From Hirsutella rhossiliensis (Eukaryota > Ascomycota > Sordariomycetes > Hypocreales > Ophiocordycipitaceae): a DNA stretch of 64,000 nt. Below are positions 1 through 11,286 of the stretch, piece by piece. How positions within the stretch are numbered: position 1 is the first letter of the stretch; each line of letters opens with the position of its first letter. The notes beneath the pieces are model-generated. The model saw nothing but the letters and a program-made list of their open reading frames with translations. It did not search any database and was not told the DNA's origin. Location: positions 1,488,001 to 1,552,000 of the forward strand of contig NW_025408677.1 in the NCBI RefSeq assembly GCF_020360975.1, read 5' to 3'. Position numbers and translations under genes: made by a program.

Positions 1-1312
1 GTAATCCTAAAGGTAGGCTTTCTAATAATATATTCCTTATATTAATTAGTCTTAATTTAGTAAAGCTATTGCGATTATCGTGAGTTTAAGCGCTATAGTA
101 TTTTGCTAATTAAGGGGTAGTCTAGTAATAGCTTTACTTCTTAGTAGTAAATAGGGCTAACTTCTACCCCCTAGATCTTTATAGTTTCTTAACTAAATTA
201 AGATCTAACTATGCCGTTAGAATCCCCTAATCTTAGTATATATAGTAGTGCTCTTATTATCGGGATCCGGCGATTATCGAGTTCGCTATAGTAGGGAGAT
301 ATTATGCCTTAGTACGGTAGTTATATATATTATCTCTTAATATATCTTCCGGCCGTATTACTAGTCCTAGTTGCTTAATAAAGCTCTAATACTTTTAGTA
401 TATAAGCGCCTTCGTTATACTATTAGCTAGGTTATCTACTAATACGATCTAGCTAACTTATATCCGATCTTACTATACCTCCTAACGAAGCTAGTATTTA
501 TAAACGTTAACGTGCTTAAGGTTTATCTTAAGCTTCGCGCTTAATTTAGTTAGAAGCCTAATAGTCTAAAGGTTATTATACTAGAGCTCTATAGTCCCTT
601 TAATACTAATGCTAAGCTCCTTAATTAGTCGGCTAAATGCTACCTATTCCTTAGCTGTCTATAAGAGTGCTAATAATTTAGCTTCTATAGAGGACGTTAT
701 TATAGTAGCTTGCTTAGTAGCTTTCTAGTTAATTAGCCTACCTAGGAGTAGGAATACGTATCCTTATAAGGACTTCCTAGTCTCTAGGTTATCGGCGTAT
801 AAGGAGTCGGATATATATATTAGCCGCCTTATTAGGTTTATCGTAAAGTAGATATAGCGGTTTCTCGTATAATAGAGGTAAGCTAGGCACTTACGTGCTT
901 CGTGCCTATAGCGCGGCCCGGGGTTATAATTATATTAGGCTAGCTTTCCGGCTATAAATGCGATATCTAGCTTAGTATAAATTACTAGATAAATAAGCGA
1001 CCTAATTAAAGAGAGATATTCGTATATCTCTTCCTTTAAGGCCTGCTTTTCGTAGGGGACGAGCTCTTCTATTATTAGCGGGATCTTAGGCTTACGAAGG
1101 ATATTATTATTAAGGATATAATATTTCTTCGCGGTCTTAAAGATATAGGAAGCTTACGAGAGCTATATCTTCTTAAGATCCCTATCCCTAATAATCTCGA
1201 TGCTAAGGAACTAGCGTAGCTCTCCTATATACGTAACGGTGTATTTCTTTATAATAGCCTCGTATAGCTCTTCCTAATCTTATTTTTGCCTTTTCGGATA
1301 TATTATAACGAT

Positions 1313-1324
1313 ATTATCTACGAA
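1313..1324 (-). other. Reverse transcriptase active-site box of copia-1, mutated (FVDN)
   Basis: On the minus strand the codons read TTC GTA GAT AAT. Ty1/copia RTs normally carry two adjacent aspartates here that bind the catalytic metals. The second Asp reads as Asn. The change fits a TpG->TpA mutation across the codon boundary (GAT|G -> GAT|A), which is the RIP target on the opposite strand. The enzyme would be dead. Confidence 0.6.
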
Positions 1325-4300
1325 GATAAAGATAATAACGCCCTTATAGACTAGTACGTAGGCGTCTTCTACTAGCTACTAGGCTCCTAGTTTAGTAAAG
1401 AAACTAGATATCTCTTTAAACTATAGCTTTAGAGAGATACGGAGCCCGTATAGTGCTTTTAATAGCTTTAGGCATAGCCTAGGTATTAAGAATCCTAGTA
1501 GAGGCTAGTAATAGACTTCTTAGCGTAGGATTGCGTATAGAAATACTATTTTTACGTCGTATTATTCCGTCTTAAAGTCCTCGAGGTAGTAGAAGGCTAT
1601 TAGTAGTCGAAATATTCGTGCTCGTAGGGTAGCTATATATATATCCTCGTTACCTTCGGGTTATAGGTCTCTACGAACTATAATACGTACTTTAAAGCGT
1701 ATAATATACCCCTATTTATTAGTCTTATATATAAAGACCTAACGTAAGGGGATTAGGAAGTAACCTTTCTATTTAATAACAGCTTTTAGGATAGTCTTCT
1801 ATATACCCCTTACTAGGTTTTCCTCTATTTCGCGGTCTATAGCTTCCTTCTACTGTGTGGAATTCTAAAGCTATTACCGCGTTAAAGGAGGTAGGGGGAG
1901 GCGGCATATCTTTAACGTAAAGCTTATACTTACTTGCCTTTACGATAATATTATTAATAAGGGATTTCTTAGGCCTACGAGCCCGTTTTCCTTTAATAAC
2001 GTTGCTTAGGTTAATCCCTTATAACGTATCCTTTCGTCTACGTTATTCTTATGTTTATAATATCCTTAAGCCGGCCCTACTAACCGCTAGGTTAAGGGTG
2101 CGGGGTTCGGACTAGGGGTTATCTTCTTAAACTTATACTATAATCGTTCCTTTACCCCCTAGGTTAAGAGGTATATTATTACGTTCGTCTTAAGGAGACG
2201 AGTCGATTAATATAGGTATCGTATCTTTAAGCTATCTCCCTAACGAGATATAGGAGGGGTTGCTAGCTATAGTATCTATCATGCGTAGGAGGCATAGAGC
2301 TTAGTAACTCTGTGTTAAATATAGTATTAGGTAGAAGGGGTAACGTTAAAATCTCTATCCCTAGTCCTACTATTTCCGGAGGGGAAAGATATATATATCT
2401 ATATAATCCTTATAAGGGCGTCTTTAATCCTTAATCTTCTAGAGTATATAGGGGTAATAGGTCCCGTAGGAGGGTAATTGCTTCTTCCGGCGTCTAACTG
2501 TTATCCGTATTATCGTCGGATAAACTTAGTACCCTAAAGGTTTCGGGTTCCCTGCTATCTATAACGTCGGTTGCGGCTATATCTCTAAGGATATCGTAGC
2601 TATATATTTAGACTAGCTAGGCTTGCTCTTCTCTTTTTATATCGTAGCTTATAGACTCGTTAAACTATATATTAGCTAATACTATTAGTTTATTCTATCT
2701 AATTAACGGTATCTATACGACGTATTATTAAGTAGACCTATAGCCTACTAGGTAGCCGATATAAGCTCTCTGCTTAAGGGGTAATTACGTCTTATATAAC
2801 TTAATATATTCTAATACCGTAATTATTATTAGGAACGCTATATAGCTAAAGACCCTTAAATATATAATGTCTAGTTTAATATCTTTAATATAGTAATATA
2901 GTAGATTATTTTCTTTTATCTAGGTCTACTAACGCTTATATAGGCTCTGCTAGCTATAATTATATAATTCGAAGGGTGTTATATTAAGTAGGTATACCGC
3001 TATATAGTATATCTCTAGCTATAGCTCTTCTAGCTTTAAGTTAAGCCTTATAACCCTTGCTTTTCCTTTACTATTGCCCTTAATCTCTACGTAACCGTTT
3101 TACGTAGCGTTAAAGGCTAACTATATAACTCGTATCCTCTATTAGTTATATAATCTATTTATTCTATTATTAAAAGAGCCCTTTCCGTTAGTAACTAATA
3201 TAGTTATTTTAACTCTATACTAGGTCTTAAGTAACGCTATAAAGTTATTAAAGATATCCTTAATACCCGTTTTTCTTTCTATTAGGTAATAGAACCTTAT
3301 AGATATATCTATATAGGTAAATAGGGCGAGTTCTTTTCCCGTTATATGCTATTATAGGCTAGGGTAAAGGTCGAAGCTAACTTATACCCCGGACCTTTGG
3401 CCTTAGGGATAGTATTTTTCGAGACTTCCCTCTTAGCTTTCCCTATTACGTATATCTAATAGCTATATATTATAGGGCCTTAAAGCTTAGTGCCTAGGCA
3501 GGCTTCTAATAGCTTCTCTAGTAATTTTAGACTAGGATGCCTAAGGCGGCGATGCTATAGGTTACCTACCCCCCTAGTTAGCGGCTTAGGCGCTTATATA
3601 ACTGCGAATACCCGCTTATACTATAGGAGTGTTCCTATTACGAATTAACCTTCGAAGTCGGTTAGTTTAATACGAACCTCCTTCGTAGGTTCCGAATAGA
3701 GGTATCCTAGGAGCTGGTTCTAGAATATCCCTGCCGTTATCCCTAGCTTAGCTAAGAAGACACTTATCGGCATTTCTAGGATAAAGTAGGCATCTAGCAG
3801 GGTTATCTTTCTACCGTTAATTATAGGGATAACTGCTGTTCCTATTCCTTATACCCTAAAGGCTTAGTCTCTAACCTAGACTTCGTCGGTAGAACCCTAC
3901 TTAAAGGTTCCTTCTTAGAACTAACCTAGGTTATTAAAGAGGTTAACATCGGCCCCTAAGTCGTATATTAATTTATCGGCAAGTAACGGCGTTCCCTTTA
4001 TAGCCGTGTTTACCCTAGATAGAGTGACCGTGTTAATAGTCTTTCCTAGCCCGTTATTGCTAATAATAGTGTCTGCTAGTTCTCTTCCTTTAGGGTGGGA
4101 ATTAGGGGTCTAGGCTATGCATTTTGCTTTCTCGTCTAGATGGTCCTTTAGCCGTTTTTCGATATTTTATTTAGCTAGATTACTATATTTCTAGCCTATC
4201 GGGGGCTTTTTATTATATATTACCCGTAGTAAGTAGCAATTTTCCTACTAGCTTATTAAGCTATTAACGTGCTGCTTGCAGCTAGCGTATTTAGCTTAGG

Positions 4301-5509
4301 TGTCTGATTTCCTAGAGATTTAATTAGCGCTTCCCCTTTTTACGGGTAGTTGCGACTTCTTTCTATAGGTATATTCTTATTTAAAGTTAGCGATTAGGTT
4401 CCTTAGGGGAAGTTAATCTTTGCCGTGTCTTTCGTTATAGAGGTCGAGAGCCCTTATTATTATAGACCAATATAGGTCCCACTCGTCTGCCGCTATAAGA
4501 AAGTCCTATCTAATTCTTATATCGTTAAGTATATCGACCTTAAGGTCTCGTAAATCTATAATAATTTAGTCGAGCTATTCTGCCTATGCTTTCTAGTCTC
4601 GTATGCCTCTTTTATTAATAGAGGTCGTATATCTCTCGTAAATTAGCTTTTTCTCCTCTGCCCCTAAAGGCAGGGCTTGCTTCTTTAATTCCCTGATTTT
4701 CTCTCTTAGGCTATTATATATTAAGGTTATCCCCTAAAGCCCTTTACTAATCGTTTTCTTAATTAATTCTTTAAGTGCGATTAGGGCTTTCTGCTAGACC
4801 TTATAGCGATCGAATTATAGCTAGAACCTTTTCTCGAGGTTGCGAAAGGAGTCCTTTATATCCTAGTATCGTTCGTTATAGCCTATTCGCCTCGCTAGGA
4901 ACGCAGCCTCGGTTTTATCTTCTCGTTAAGATGGTCTCCCTCTAAGGTTAACAATAAATTGCTCCTAGTCCGGCTATTGGGGCTGTTCAAGCTCCTTTAT
5001 GCCGTCTAGGTTAGTATATTCCTAAATCTCGTGAGTCTAGGCCCACGATTTGATCCCCTTAATCTATAGGGTCTAATCGAGGCTTTCCTTTAGTCTCACG
5101 ATATAATTATCCCCTCTTACTTCCTTTAACGTTATCTTAGGAAAATAAGGGGTTCTAGCTTAATAAGTAATATCCTTCTTTAAGGGATGCGTAATTCGTG
5201 CAATTCGTATGTTTCTAGTAGTGCCCCTTAGTGTAGCTAGGTTCCTTGCTTCAATACTATAATTTAAGCGTTATAACGGCGTTAATAGCTCGTAAATAGC
5301 TTTAAAGGTAATATCGGCGGGCAAAAGATAGTCTAGCCGTGCAGGCCGGGCTTATAACTCTTAAGCAGTGGCTTAAGAGCATAGTGGAAGAAATAGGGGC
5401 ATAGAAAGGTGAATTTAGTGATATATGTCTTCGTCTATCTATTAGGACAAGGGAGGGGCTTATATAGGTACAGTGACCACACATAGCTAGCCAAAAGAGG
5501 GCAATAGGA

Positions 5510-5818
5510 TGTTCCTATACCTAAGTTAGGCCTGCATAGTGTCCTTGGGCTAGGGGAGTCATGTTGTTCAGGCAGGCTTCCTTGTGCATGACTATTAGGT
5601 CCACTGAGCATGACTGTGGCCTCTTATGCCCACTCTCTCTCCTCAACACCCACTATATCTACGGTACTATGGGAATCGTGCTCGTCAATTGTATCTAGCT
5701 TGATCACATGGCCAGTACGTGACCCTTGGAGTCACGTGTGCGGCTGAGGCTCGCGTACCCTTTATCTCCACGCTGGCCTCTTGCCTCCCTAGAGAAGAAC
5801 AAGAACAACGATTACACA
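5510..5818 (-). repeat. Possible 5' LTR of copia-1
   Basis: This 309-bp stretch starts TGTTCC and ends TTACACA, so it has TG...CA termini on either strand. It sits just upstream of the minus-strand copia coding region. CA and TG are common here, unlike in the coding part. The partner LTR lies outside the window and no primer-binding site was recognised, so this is a guess from position and termini. An ordinary intergenic segment is equally possible. Confidence 0.3.
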
Positions 5819-6249
5819 TACCATTGTGATTTACACGCAGGCCTGTGTAGAGACCTACCGACAGGTACGAAGTAGACGCGCGAGCATTAGACCAAGATCT
5901 TTAGGTATATAGTGCAGCGCTAACCGTCGGACCAATTCGTATGAGATTTGGTATATGAATTATATAGAACCTTTTACAGGCTAATTTCTTTCTTAGTATT
6001 TCAATAATATCAATTGGTGGCGTGGCGGTTGGTTAAAGTCATAAAAGAGGGAAACGCGAACGTCAAAGAAATGGGTATTATGCCCCCTTCTCCGGCAGGA
6101 GAGGGGGGGGGGCCTAAGCCCCTTAGTCAACCCCCCGAGTAGCCGGTGAGCGGATTAGCATCGGTCCTTAAACATCATCTTCCACTCACACCCACGTCCA
6201 GGCCCACATCCATCGCCTCTGTCACTTCTACTCTGGTTTGTCACCAGTA
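5819..6249. other. Non-coding segment, not RIP-mutated
   Basis: I see no gene here. CA/TG are present at normal levels. A short hairpin of CCCCCTTCTCC / GGAGAGGGGGG type lies near 6082-6111, next to a run of G. Homology to the Fot1-like tail starts at about 6250. Confidence 0.5.
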
Positions 6250-6599
6250 CTCGTGGAAGAAGAGCGGGTTAAGCGACAGAGAGTGGAGGAAGAGGAGAGG
6301 ACTAAGCGCCGGCGAGAGAAGGACGAGGAGCGGCCCAACGACGACAAGAATAAGAAGAGCGGGCCGAGCGACGGCGACAAGAGAACGAGGATCGGTTCAA
6401 GCTACGGCGAGAAAAGGAAGAGGAGCAGGTCAAGAAACTTAGAGCAAAGGAAGATGAGCGGGCCAAGCGACGGCGGGAAGAAGAGGAGCGGGTCCAACGA
6501 CAGATAGAAGAGGAGCTAAGTGTCCCAAGACAGCGTGCACCACCACGGTGTAGTAAGTGCAGGTCTTTTAAACACACTGCCCGCACTTGTAATAGATAG
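6250..6599 (+). pseudogene. C-terminal tail of Fot1-like transposase (charged coil plus CCHC knuckle)
   Basis: The frame carries repeated EEEERTKRRREKDEER-type segments, predicted to be a highly charged helix, followed by a C-terminal CSKCRSFKHTARTC knuckle (C-x2-C-x4-H-x4-C) ending at the TAG at 6597-6599. The same order is present on the minus strand at 8955-9300. Reading frames shift within the coil relative to the other copy (for example DDKNKKSGPSDGDKRT against the K/R/E-rich version), so this copy is broken. The catalytic domain is absent. Confidence 0.65.
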
Positions 6600-6737
6600 T
6601 CCTAAATCGAGTTACTTGTCTCTTGGAGTAAATATGTCGTGGTATTGTGCTCCGTTTGTCTCGCAAAGGTGCGGGCCTAGTCGGTGGGGAATTTTTGACC
6701 GAGTAGGGGGTCTGACCGGGAAGGGGGTAGATTACAT
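6250..6737 (+). mobile_element. Truncated Fot1-like (pogo) element, one end only
   Basis: This is an inverted, diverged copy of the left 490 bp of the element at 8817-10902. The shared part covers the charged coiled-coil tail of the transposase, the CCHC knuckle, the 3' untranslated part and the terminal repeat. The end reads GATTACAT followed by TA at 6738-6739; the TIR of the fuller copy reads GATTACGT followed by TA. No partner TIR was found upstream of 6250, so the element is truncated. Its TIR is slightly diverged (GGTAGATTACAT against GGTGGATTACGT), including a TpG->TpA change. It probably inserted or was truncated independently of the other copy. Confidence 0.8.
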
Positions 6738-6739
6738 TA

Positions 6740-7509
6740 CCTAATCGGTAAGTTACAAGCGCTCCCTCCTCCTTTTACTTACTTACCTCAGCTAGCTCAG
6801 ACTATCCACTCCGCCCGCGGACGACCAAGATGGTCTGAGCTACCGTAGTACAGTAGGAACTCAACAAATTGGGCAGGTCTTGGCGGTGTGGAACAGGGGG
6901 GAACGCAGGGCTCCACAGCCAATTTGTATAGGGTACTCCGTAGCCAGAAAAGCTTGCCCTTCTTACCACTCGCGATTTACACCAAGGCTGGGCATCAAAT
7001 TTGCTCCAACGCTTGCCACGGCACTCAACACGGCACCAAGGGCTTCCTCCTTGTTATAGATGCCCTCGTTAGTAAGGGAAATGCCCAATATGACACCAAG
7101 GCTTGAGGGCTGCTTGTACCGGTACTTCGTACAAAACGCCGGTTTCTCCAGACAACGTTGGGTAAGCTGTCAGACTTGGCATGGCTTGGGGTTGGGATCG
7201 CTTCGAAATTTGCAAGCTATCTAGCCACTGTCCTTTATTGCGTAAGTCTCGCGAGTTTGAACAATCAGGCTGTTGGCAGGGCGTCGAAGCCGCTCGTTGA
7301 GAATATAAGGGGCTTGTCGGCGAGGGGACGGTTGGCGACGAGGCAGAAGAGATTGTAAACAGCAATCCTTGTATGCTCCTCAGAGAAACCGCGGATTTCA
7401 CAGGTCTCGCGCGAGATTAATATAAGGAAATATCTTCAGTCTATTTAACGTCGGGACGCCCATCGCGACAAGGAGAATTCGGCTAGTAAAGGCCATGGCA
7501 TAAAGTTTC
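6740..7509. other. Unassigned low-RIP segment 3' of the kinase-like pseudogene
   Basis: I recognise no gene. A minus-strand open frame at 7069-7401 (110 codons, Ser/Pro-rich) matches no family I know and may be chance. A 13-bp inverted repeat with one mismatch, AGCTCAGACTATC at 6794-6806 and GATGGTCTGAGCT at 6829-6841, could fold into a hairpin. Confidence 0.4.
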
Positions 7510-8772
7510 TCATTCCCGACCATCTCCCACATCCAGAAATGCCGTTTTAACCATCAGAATATCCTCCGCAAATCCACCAGTTCCCGTGCCTCGCCATTTG
7601 CGTGCTATGCCCTTCCCTAGACTTGCCGTATTACCCGGATCCAACCTTCTCTTATTGGGTACCAGCTGAGCAAGAGGCCATCGCACTTGTTTAAGCAACA
7701 AAGCACGCTCAAAGTCGATCATCATCACACCGTATGTCTCCTTATTGACTAGCATGTTGGCGCTTCGCACGTCTTTGTGCACCACACCTTCCTAATGTAT
7801 CGCACGCAGGGATATAAGCGCCTTAGCCTCGAGGATTCTTCTTATGCTATCTATGACCTTAACTTCGTTAATTATAACTCCTCCCCATAAAAGAAATATT
7901 ATGTGCACGATATAAACCCGATAGTCGTAGTAGTACGTCCTCTTTAGCGGCCGAAGATCCACGGTACTAAGAAAGACGGGTAAGTAGACGCCCTGAACCC
8001 GCTCTAGACGCTTATAGACGGCTGTTTCATGCTCAAGATCTTGGATGAAGGCCTGCACTGTACCCTTGCATATAAAGGTGTAGCCGTACGATAGAAGGGT
8101 CACCTTGAAAAGCACTCCTCGAGCACCGTGCTTTCCTAACTTCGTGATCCCTGCATCCAGCGTGCGTCGCAGCTGCTCACTCAAAAGTTGTAGCCATATA
8201 GAATGACTGATTGGATGTTGCGTGGGAGTGCATCCTCGAACTCCGCTATGACAACCGACGTTGGGACAACGAGGATCGAGGGCACCTCCCCGAACCAGTC
8301 CGAGGAGGCATGTTTGGGTGCAATATTGCTATTCCACTCCCTTGCCGGTTCCTTGGCGTTGTCGGTATGCTAGGATTCGCTGGCTTCGTCGAGGTCCCTC
8401 TGTATTACCCTGTCTACGCCCGCCCTATCTACGTCCTCGTCGCCGCTCAGAAGGACTAGGGGTATCGGGAGGCCGATATCCCGACTCATTATCCGATAAT
8501 TCCGACTAATCTCGCCTAGCCGCAATCCTCTCGTGCTCGTCGCCTCTCGTAACCGGACGGCGTCTCGTCTGACGCATAATCGGGGATCGGTCGAAGCTTT
8601 CGTATGTCGTAGGTGCCTAGCTGGACGCGCTGTTCGACGCCGTTCGTTCGCTCTCGGGAATCGATCGCAGTGTCGTTTCGAAATCCTCTGTCCACCTCTT
8701 GAGATTCGCCGTCACACGATCACGCTCATCCTACCCGTGTTCCACCCGTCTACCCGGCTTACTAAGCGCTAT

Positions 8773-8781
8773 TAGGCTAAA
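8773..8781. repeat. 9-bp target-site duplication of the MULE, left copy
   Basis: TAGGCTAAA directly precedes the left TIR and is repeated exactly at 14111-14119. Nine-base duplications are typical of Mutator-like elements. The repeat lies inside the kinase-like reading frame (AFSL codons on the minus strand). Confidence 0.92.
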
Positions 8782-8816
8782 GGGAGCCAATAGAGGCGCG
8801 GACCCCCGCGCCTTTA
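8782..8816 (+). repeat. MULE left TIR, outer half
   Basis: The first 35 bp of the left TIR, up to and including the TA where the Fot1-like element entered. It matches the outer 35 bp of the right TIR at 14076-14110 exactly. Confidence 0.92.
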
Positions 8817-8858
8817 ACGTAATCCACCCCCTTCCCGGTCAGACCCCCTACTCGGTCA
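8817..8858 (+). repeat. Fot1-like left TIR
   Basis: 42 bp, perfect reverse complement of 10861-10902; the outer bases are ACGTAATCC, next to the TA at 8815-8816. Confidence 0.95.
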
Positions 8859-8954
8859 AAAATTCCCCACCGACTAGACCCGCACCTTACGCGAGACAAA
8901 CGGAGCACAATACCACGACATATTTACTCCAAGAGACAAGTAACTCGATTAGGA

Positions 8955-10830
8955 CTATCTATTACACGTACGGGCAGTGTGTTCAAAAGACCTGCACTTA
9001 CTACACCGTGGTGGTGCACGCTGTCTTGGGACACTCAGCTCTTCTATAAGTCGTTGGTCCCGCTCCTTCTTCCCGCCGTCGCTTGGCCCGCTCATCTTCC
9101 TTTGCTCTCTGTTTCTTGACCCGCTCCTCTTCCTTTTCTCGCCGTAGCTTGAACCATTCCTCGTTCTCTTGTCGCCGTCGCTCGGCCCGCTCTTCTCCTT
9201 CTTGTCGTCGCTTGGCCCGCTCCTCGTCCTTCTCTCGCCGGCGCTTAGTCCTCTCCTCTTCTTCCACTCTCCGTCGCTTAACCCGCTCTTCTTCTTCTCT
9301 CCGTTGCTTTATCCTAACCGTGCCTCTGCAACCGATAGAGTACCGCCGTCGCCAATGTATTCACGGCGCTGTTCTTTCTCTGCTTTCGCCGCTGGTTTTC
9401 TGACCGAAGTTGCCGGTTTTCGTCGGCAAGGAGGGCGGCGCTGTGCATGGCCATTTGACATCCTTTGATAAGCTGGTTGATAGCTTGTGAAACTGGCGAG
9501 TCTGTATTTTGTGGCCGGCGTTGAAGAAGCCTTTCGGCGTGAGTGGTAAGCTGGTTGACGTTATGCGGAGTCTTGGCTGCTTCCAGGCTCTTGTTGGGAC
9601 TTGGAGTATTCTTGTCGCCGTGATCGTTACCGACTTTGTCAACCTGAACTTGTAACCGCGATAATACTCTGTTTGGGTCAAACGGAAAAAGGCCTGTTGC
9701 CATAAATCCGCTTCGGATATTCGACGGCGAAAGTGCTTGTCGGCGAGCGTCTAAGTACATGGGAAGGAAGTCCTGCTTGTCGATATGATGGATCCCAGCG
9801 AGCATTTTCTCTTGAACCTTTCGGCCGTATATGGTTTTCAACGGCGAAAAGCACCCGACATCAAGAGGCTGCAAGAGATGTGAGGAATGTGCAGGCATTT
9901 GGAGTACTACGATGGAATTGGCCGTACAGTACTTGTCAAATTCCGGCGTGACGTGACTGCCGTGCCCGTCGAGAATAAGAAGTCGATGCGTACCAACCGT
10001 ACGGCGCCGTGTATTCGGATCAAAGACTTCCTTTAACCAATTCAAAGCAAGGTCGTCGGAAGTCCAGCCATTCTCACTAACGGCGATATGCCAGTCATCG
10101 GGCACTCCTGATTCGTACCAGCTTGCTTGGTGTAACTTGCCCTGGAAGATAACCTTCGCCGGTAAAGCCCAACCTTGGCAGTTGATAGACTCGATCACAG
10201 TAACCCATTCTCGATTTCCAGGCTGCGTGAGTACTGCCCGACCTCGCCGGTCAGACCGGGTAAGGACTCTCGCCGTTGCAGCGACTCCCATTTGAAACCC
10301 CGTCTCATCAAAGTTATAGACATCCTCGTCAAGAATCCCCCATTTCTGTTTCGTCGCCGCGACTCGATCGTACCATCCTTGGATCTTTTGGGGGTCTTCG
10401 CATTTGGCTCGTTGGTAGTCGTATCGGCGAGAGTACTTTGCCTTGATTTCGCCGTGGCGGCCAACAAACTTCCGCACCCAGTTTTCCCCGACAGGATCTT
10501 TGCCTCGCTCGGAAAGCAATAAGTTGGCCATCCGACGAGTGTAAGCCACTGTCGGCGGCATCCTCGCTCGTCCATCGACAAGATCCATTGTACCAGGGCA
10601 GTCTCTTCCGTCGCCGTCAACTTCAGGTTGTTCATCTGAGCGTCGCGTCGGCGAATGACACCGCGCAGTCGATCAGATACTGTCGATTGAGGACGTCGTA
10701 TGCGGCCGCAGCCTTGCGGGTACTTTTGAATTGGCCCTGCTGATAGGCCCTGACGGCGAGCAGGACCCGTTCTTCGCGTGGAACCGATTGGTCTCCCGTT
10801 GCCGTCATAGTGCTCGGTTTGTCTTGCCAT
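8955..10830 (-). pseudogene. Fot1/pogo-like DDE transposase with C-terminal charged coil and CCHC knuckle, frameshifted
   Basis: Cut-and-paste transposase of the Tc1-mariner superfamily. The ATG is at 10830. An N-terminal helix-turn-helix region holds LTATEETALVQWILSMDERG, then the frame shifts near 10563 into VAYTRRMANLLLSERGKDP. The catalytic core is intact in sequence: FDETGFQMG (first Asp), LLILDGHGSHVTPEF (second Asp), SSHLLQPLDVGCF (third Asp). A second shift near 9360 leads to YIGDGGTLSVAEARLG. A third near 9310 leads into a K/R/E-rich coil (9000-9300) and a C-terminal CSKCRSFEHTARTC knuckle, with the stop at 8955-8957. Single-base indels rather than RIP stops break it. The longest open part is 9314-10588. 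It would not make full-length enzyme unless the shifts are sequencing errors. Confidence 0.88.
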
Positions 10831-10860
10831 AAGTGTGGGTCGCCGCGTGGAGACTTTTTC

Positions 10861-10902
10861 TGACCGAGTAGGGGGTCTGACCGGGAAGGGGGTGGATTAC
10901 GT
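10861..10902 (-). repeat. Fot1-like right TIR
   Basis: 42 bp, perfect reverse complement of 8817-8858, followed by the TA at 10903-10904. Confidence 0.95.
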
Positions 10903-10904
10903 TA

Positions 10905-10940
10905 AAGTCGGCGCGGACGTCCGCGCCTGTTATGTAAGCC
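10905..10940 (+). repeat. MULE left TIR, inner half
   Basis: The remaining 36 bp of the left TIR after the Fot1-like element. It contains the perfect 18-bp palindrome GGCGCGGACGTCCGCGCC at 10910-10927. Joined to 8782-8816 it equals the reverse complement of 14040-14110. Confidence 0.92.
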
Positions 10941-11230
10941 CAGGCGGAAGATAGTCGGGCCGCCCCCTGACCTGTACTCTCCTTTTCTATTGCATGTGGC
11001 AAACTGTCGCACAGAGAGCCAGCCTCATATAGCATACCATCTGCGCTCAGAGTAGTTGTCCGCGGAAGCGATGCTATAATCCGCATATTAAGGTCGAGCG
11101 CCTGCATGCGTGGTGCTTGGACCCCATTGAGGCCAAAGCTCAAACGCAGGCTGCATTAAACCTCGCAGGCGGCCTCGGTTACAAGGGTTCTGCACCACGT
11201 CCACAAAGCAGGAGTTTCCTTTCCTTTGTG

Positions 11231-11237
11231 TATAAAG
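11231..11237 (+). promoter_or_regulatory. Candidate TATA box of the MULE transposase
   Basis: TATAAAG about 50 bp upstream of the ATG at 11287, within the MULE and after its left TIR. The placement suits a short fungal promoter. It rests on sequence and position only. Confidence 0.4.
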
Positions 11238-11286
11238 AGCTGCTCACTGTCGTGCACTACAGCTAGCTCTTCAAGATAATTCCAAT

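Larger units (their letters stand above)
1..5818 (-). mobile_element. Ty1/copia LTR retrotransposon, RIP-degraded, 3' end outside the window
   Basis: Read on the minus strand through stops, the order gag, protease, integrase, reverse transcriptase, RNase H fits Ty1/copia. A GAG-pre-integrase stretch with HRRLRHPS is readable near 3475-3570. An active-site region reading IIFIFVDN lies near 1313-1345, where copia has xVDD. A Cys-rich remnant that could be the gag zinc knuckle is near 4240-4300. CA and TG are almost absent throughout, so starts are lost and stops are TAG/TAA in every frame. The element would be non-functional. The LTR on the low-coordinate side is not in the window. Family assignment is from motif recognition only; exact domain limits are approximate. 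Confidence 0.75.
8817..10902 (-). mobile_element. Fot1/pogo-like DNA transposon inserted in the MULE TIR
   Basis: A 2086-bp element starting ACGTAATCC and ending GGATTACGT, with 42-bp perfect TIRs (8817-8858 and 10861-10902). It is flanked by the TA duplications 8815-8816 and 10903-10904. The uninterrupted MULE TIR reads CCTTTAAAGTCGG, and removing the element plus one TA restores exactly that. It carries one transposase gene on the minus strand. RIP is light. A truncated copy is at 6250-6737 and a RIP-mutated fragment at 37785-37988. Confidence 0.95.

Noticed and set aside
6302..6586. Minus-strand Ser/Arg-rich ORF
   Set aside because: It is the antisense of the charged coil of the Fot1-like tail; the same happens at 9083-9468 on the plus strand.
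8211..8509. Two plus-strand ORFs
   Set aside because: They are antisense to the linker and kinase-like region of the minus-strand gene, which has family similarity; these do not.
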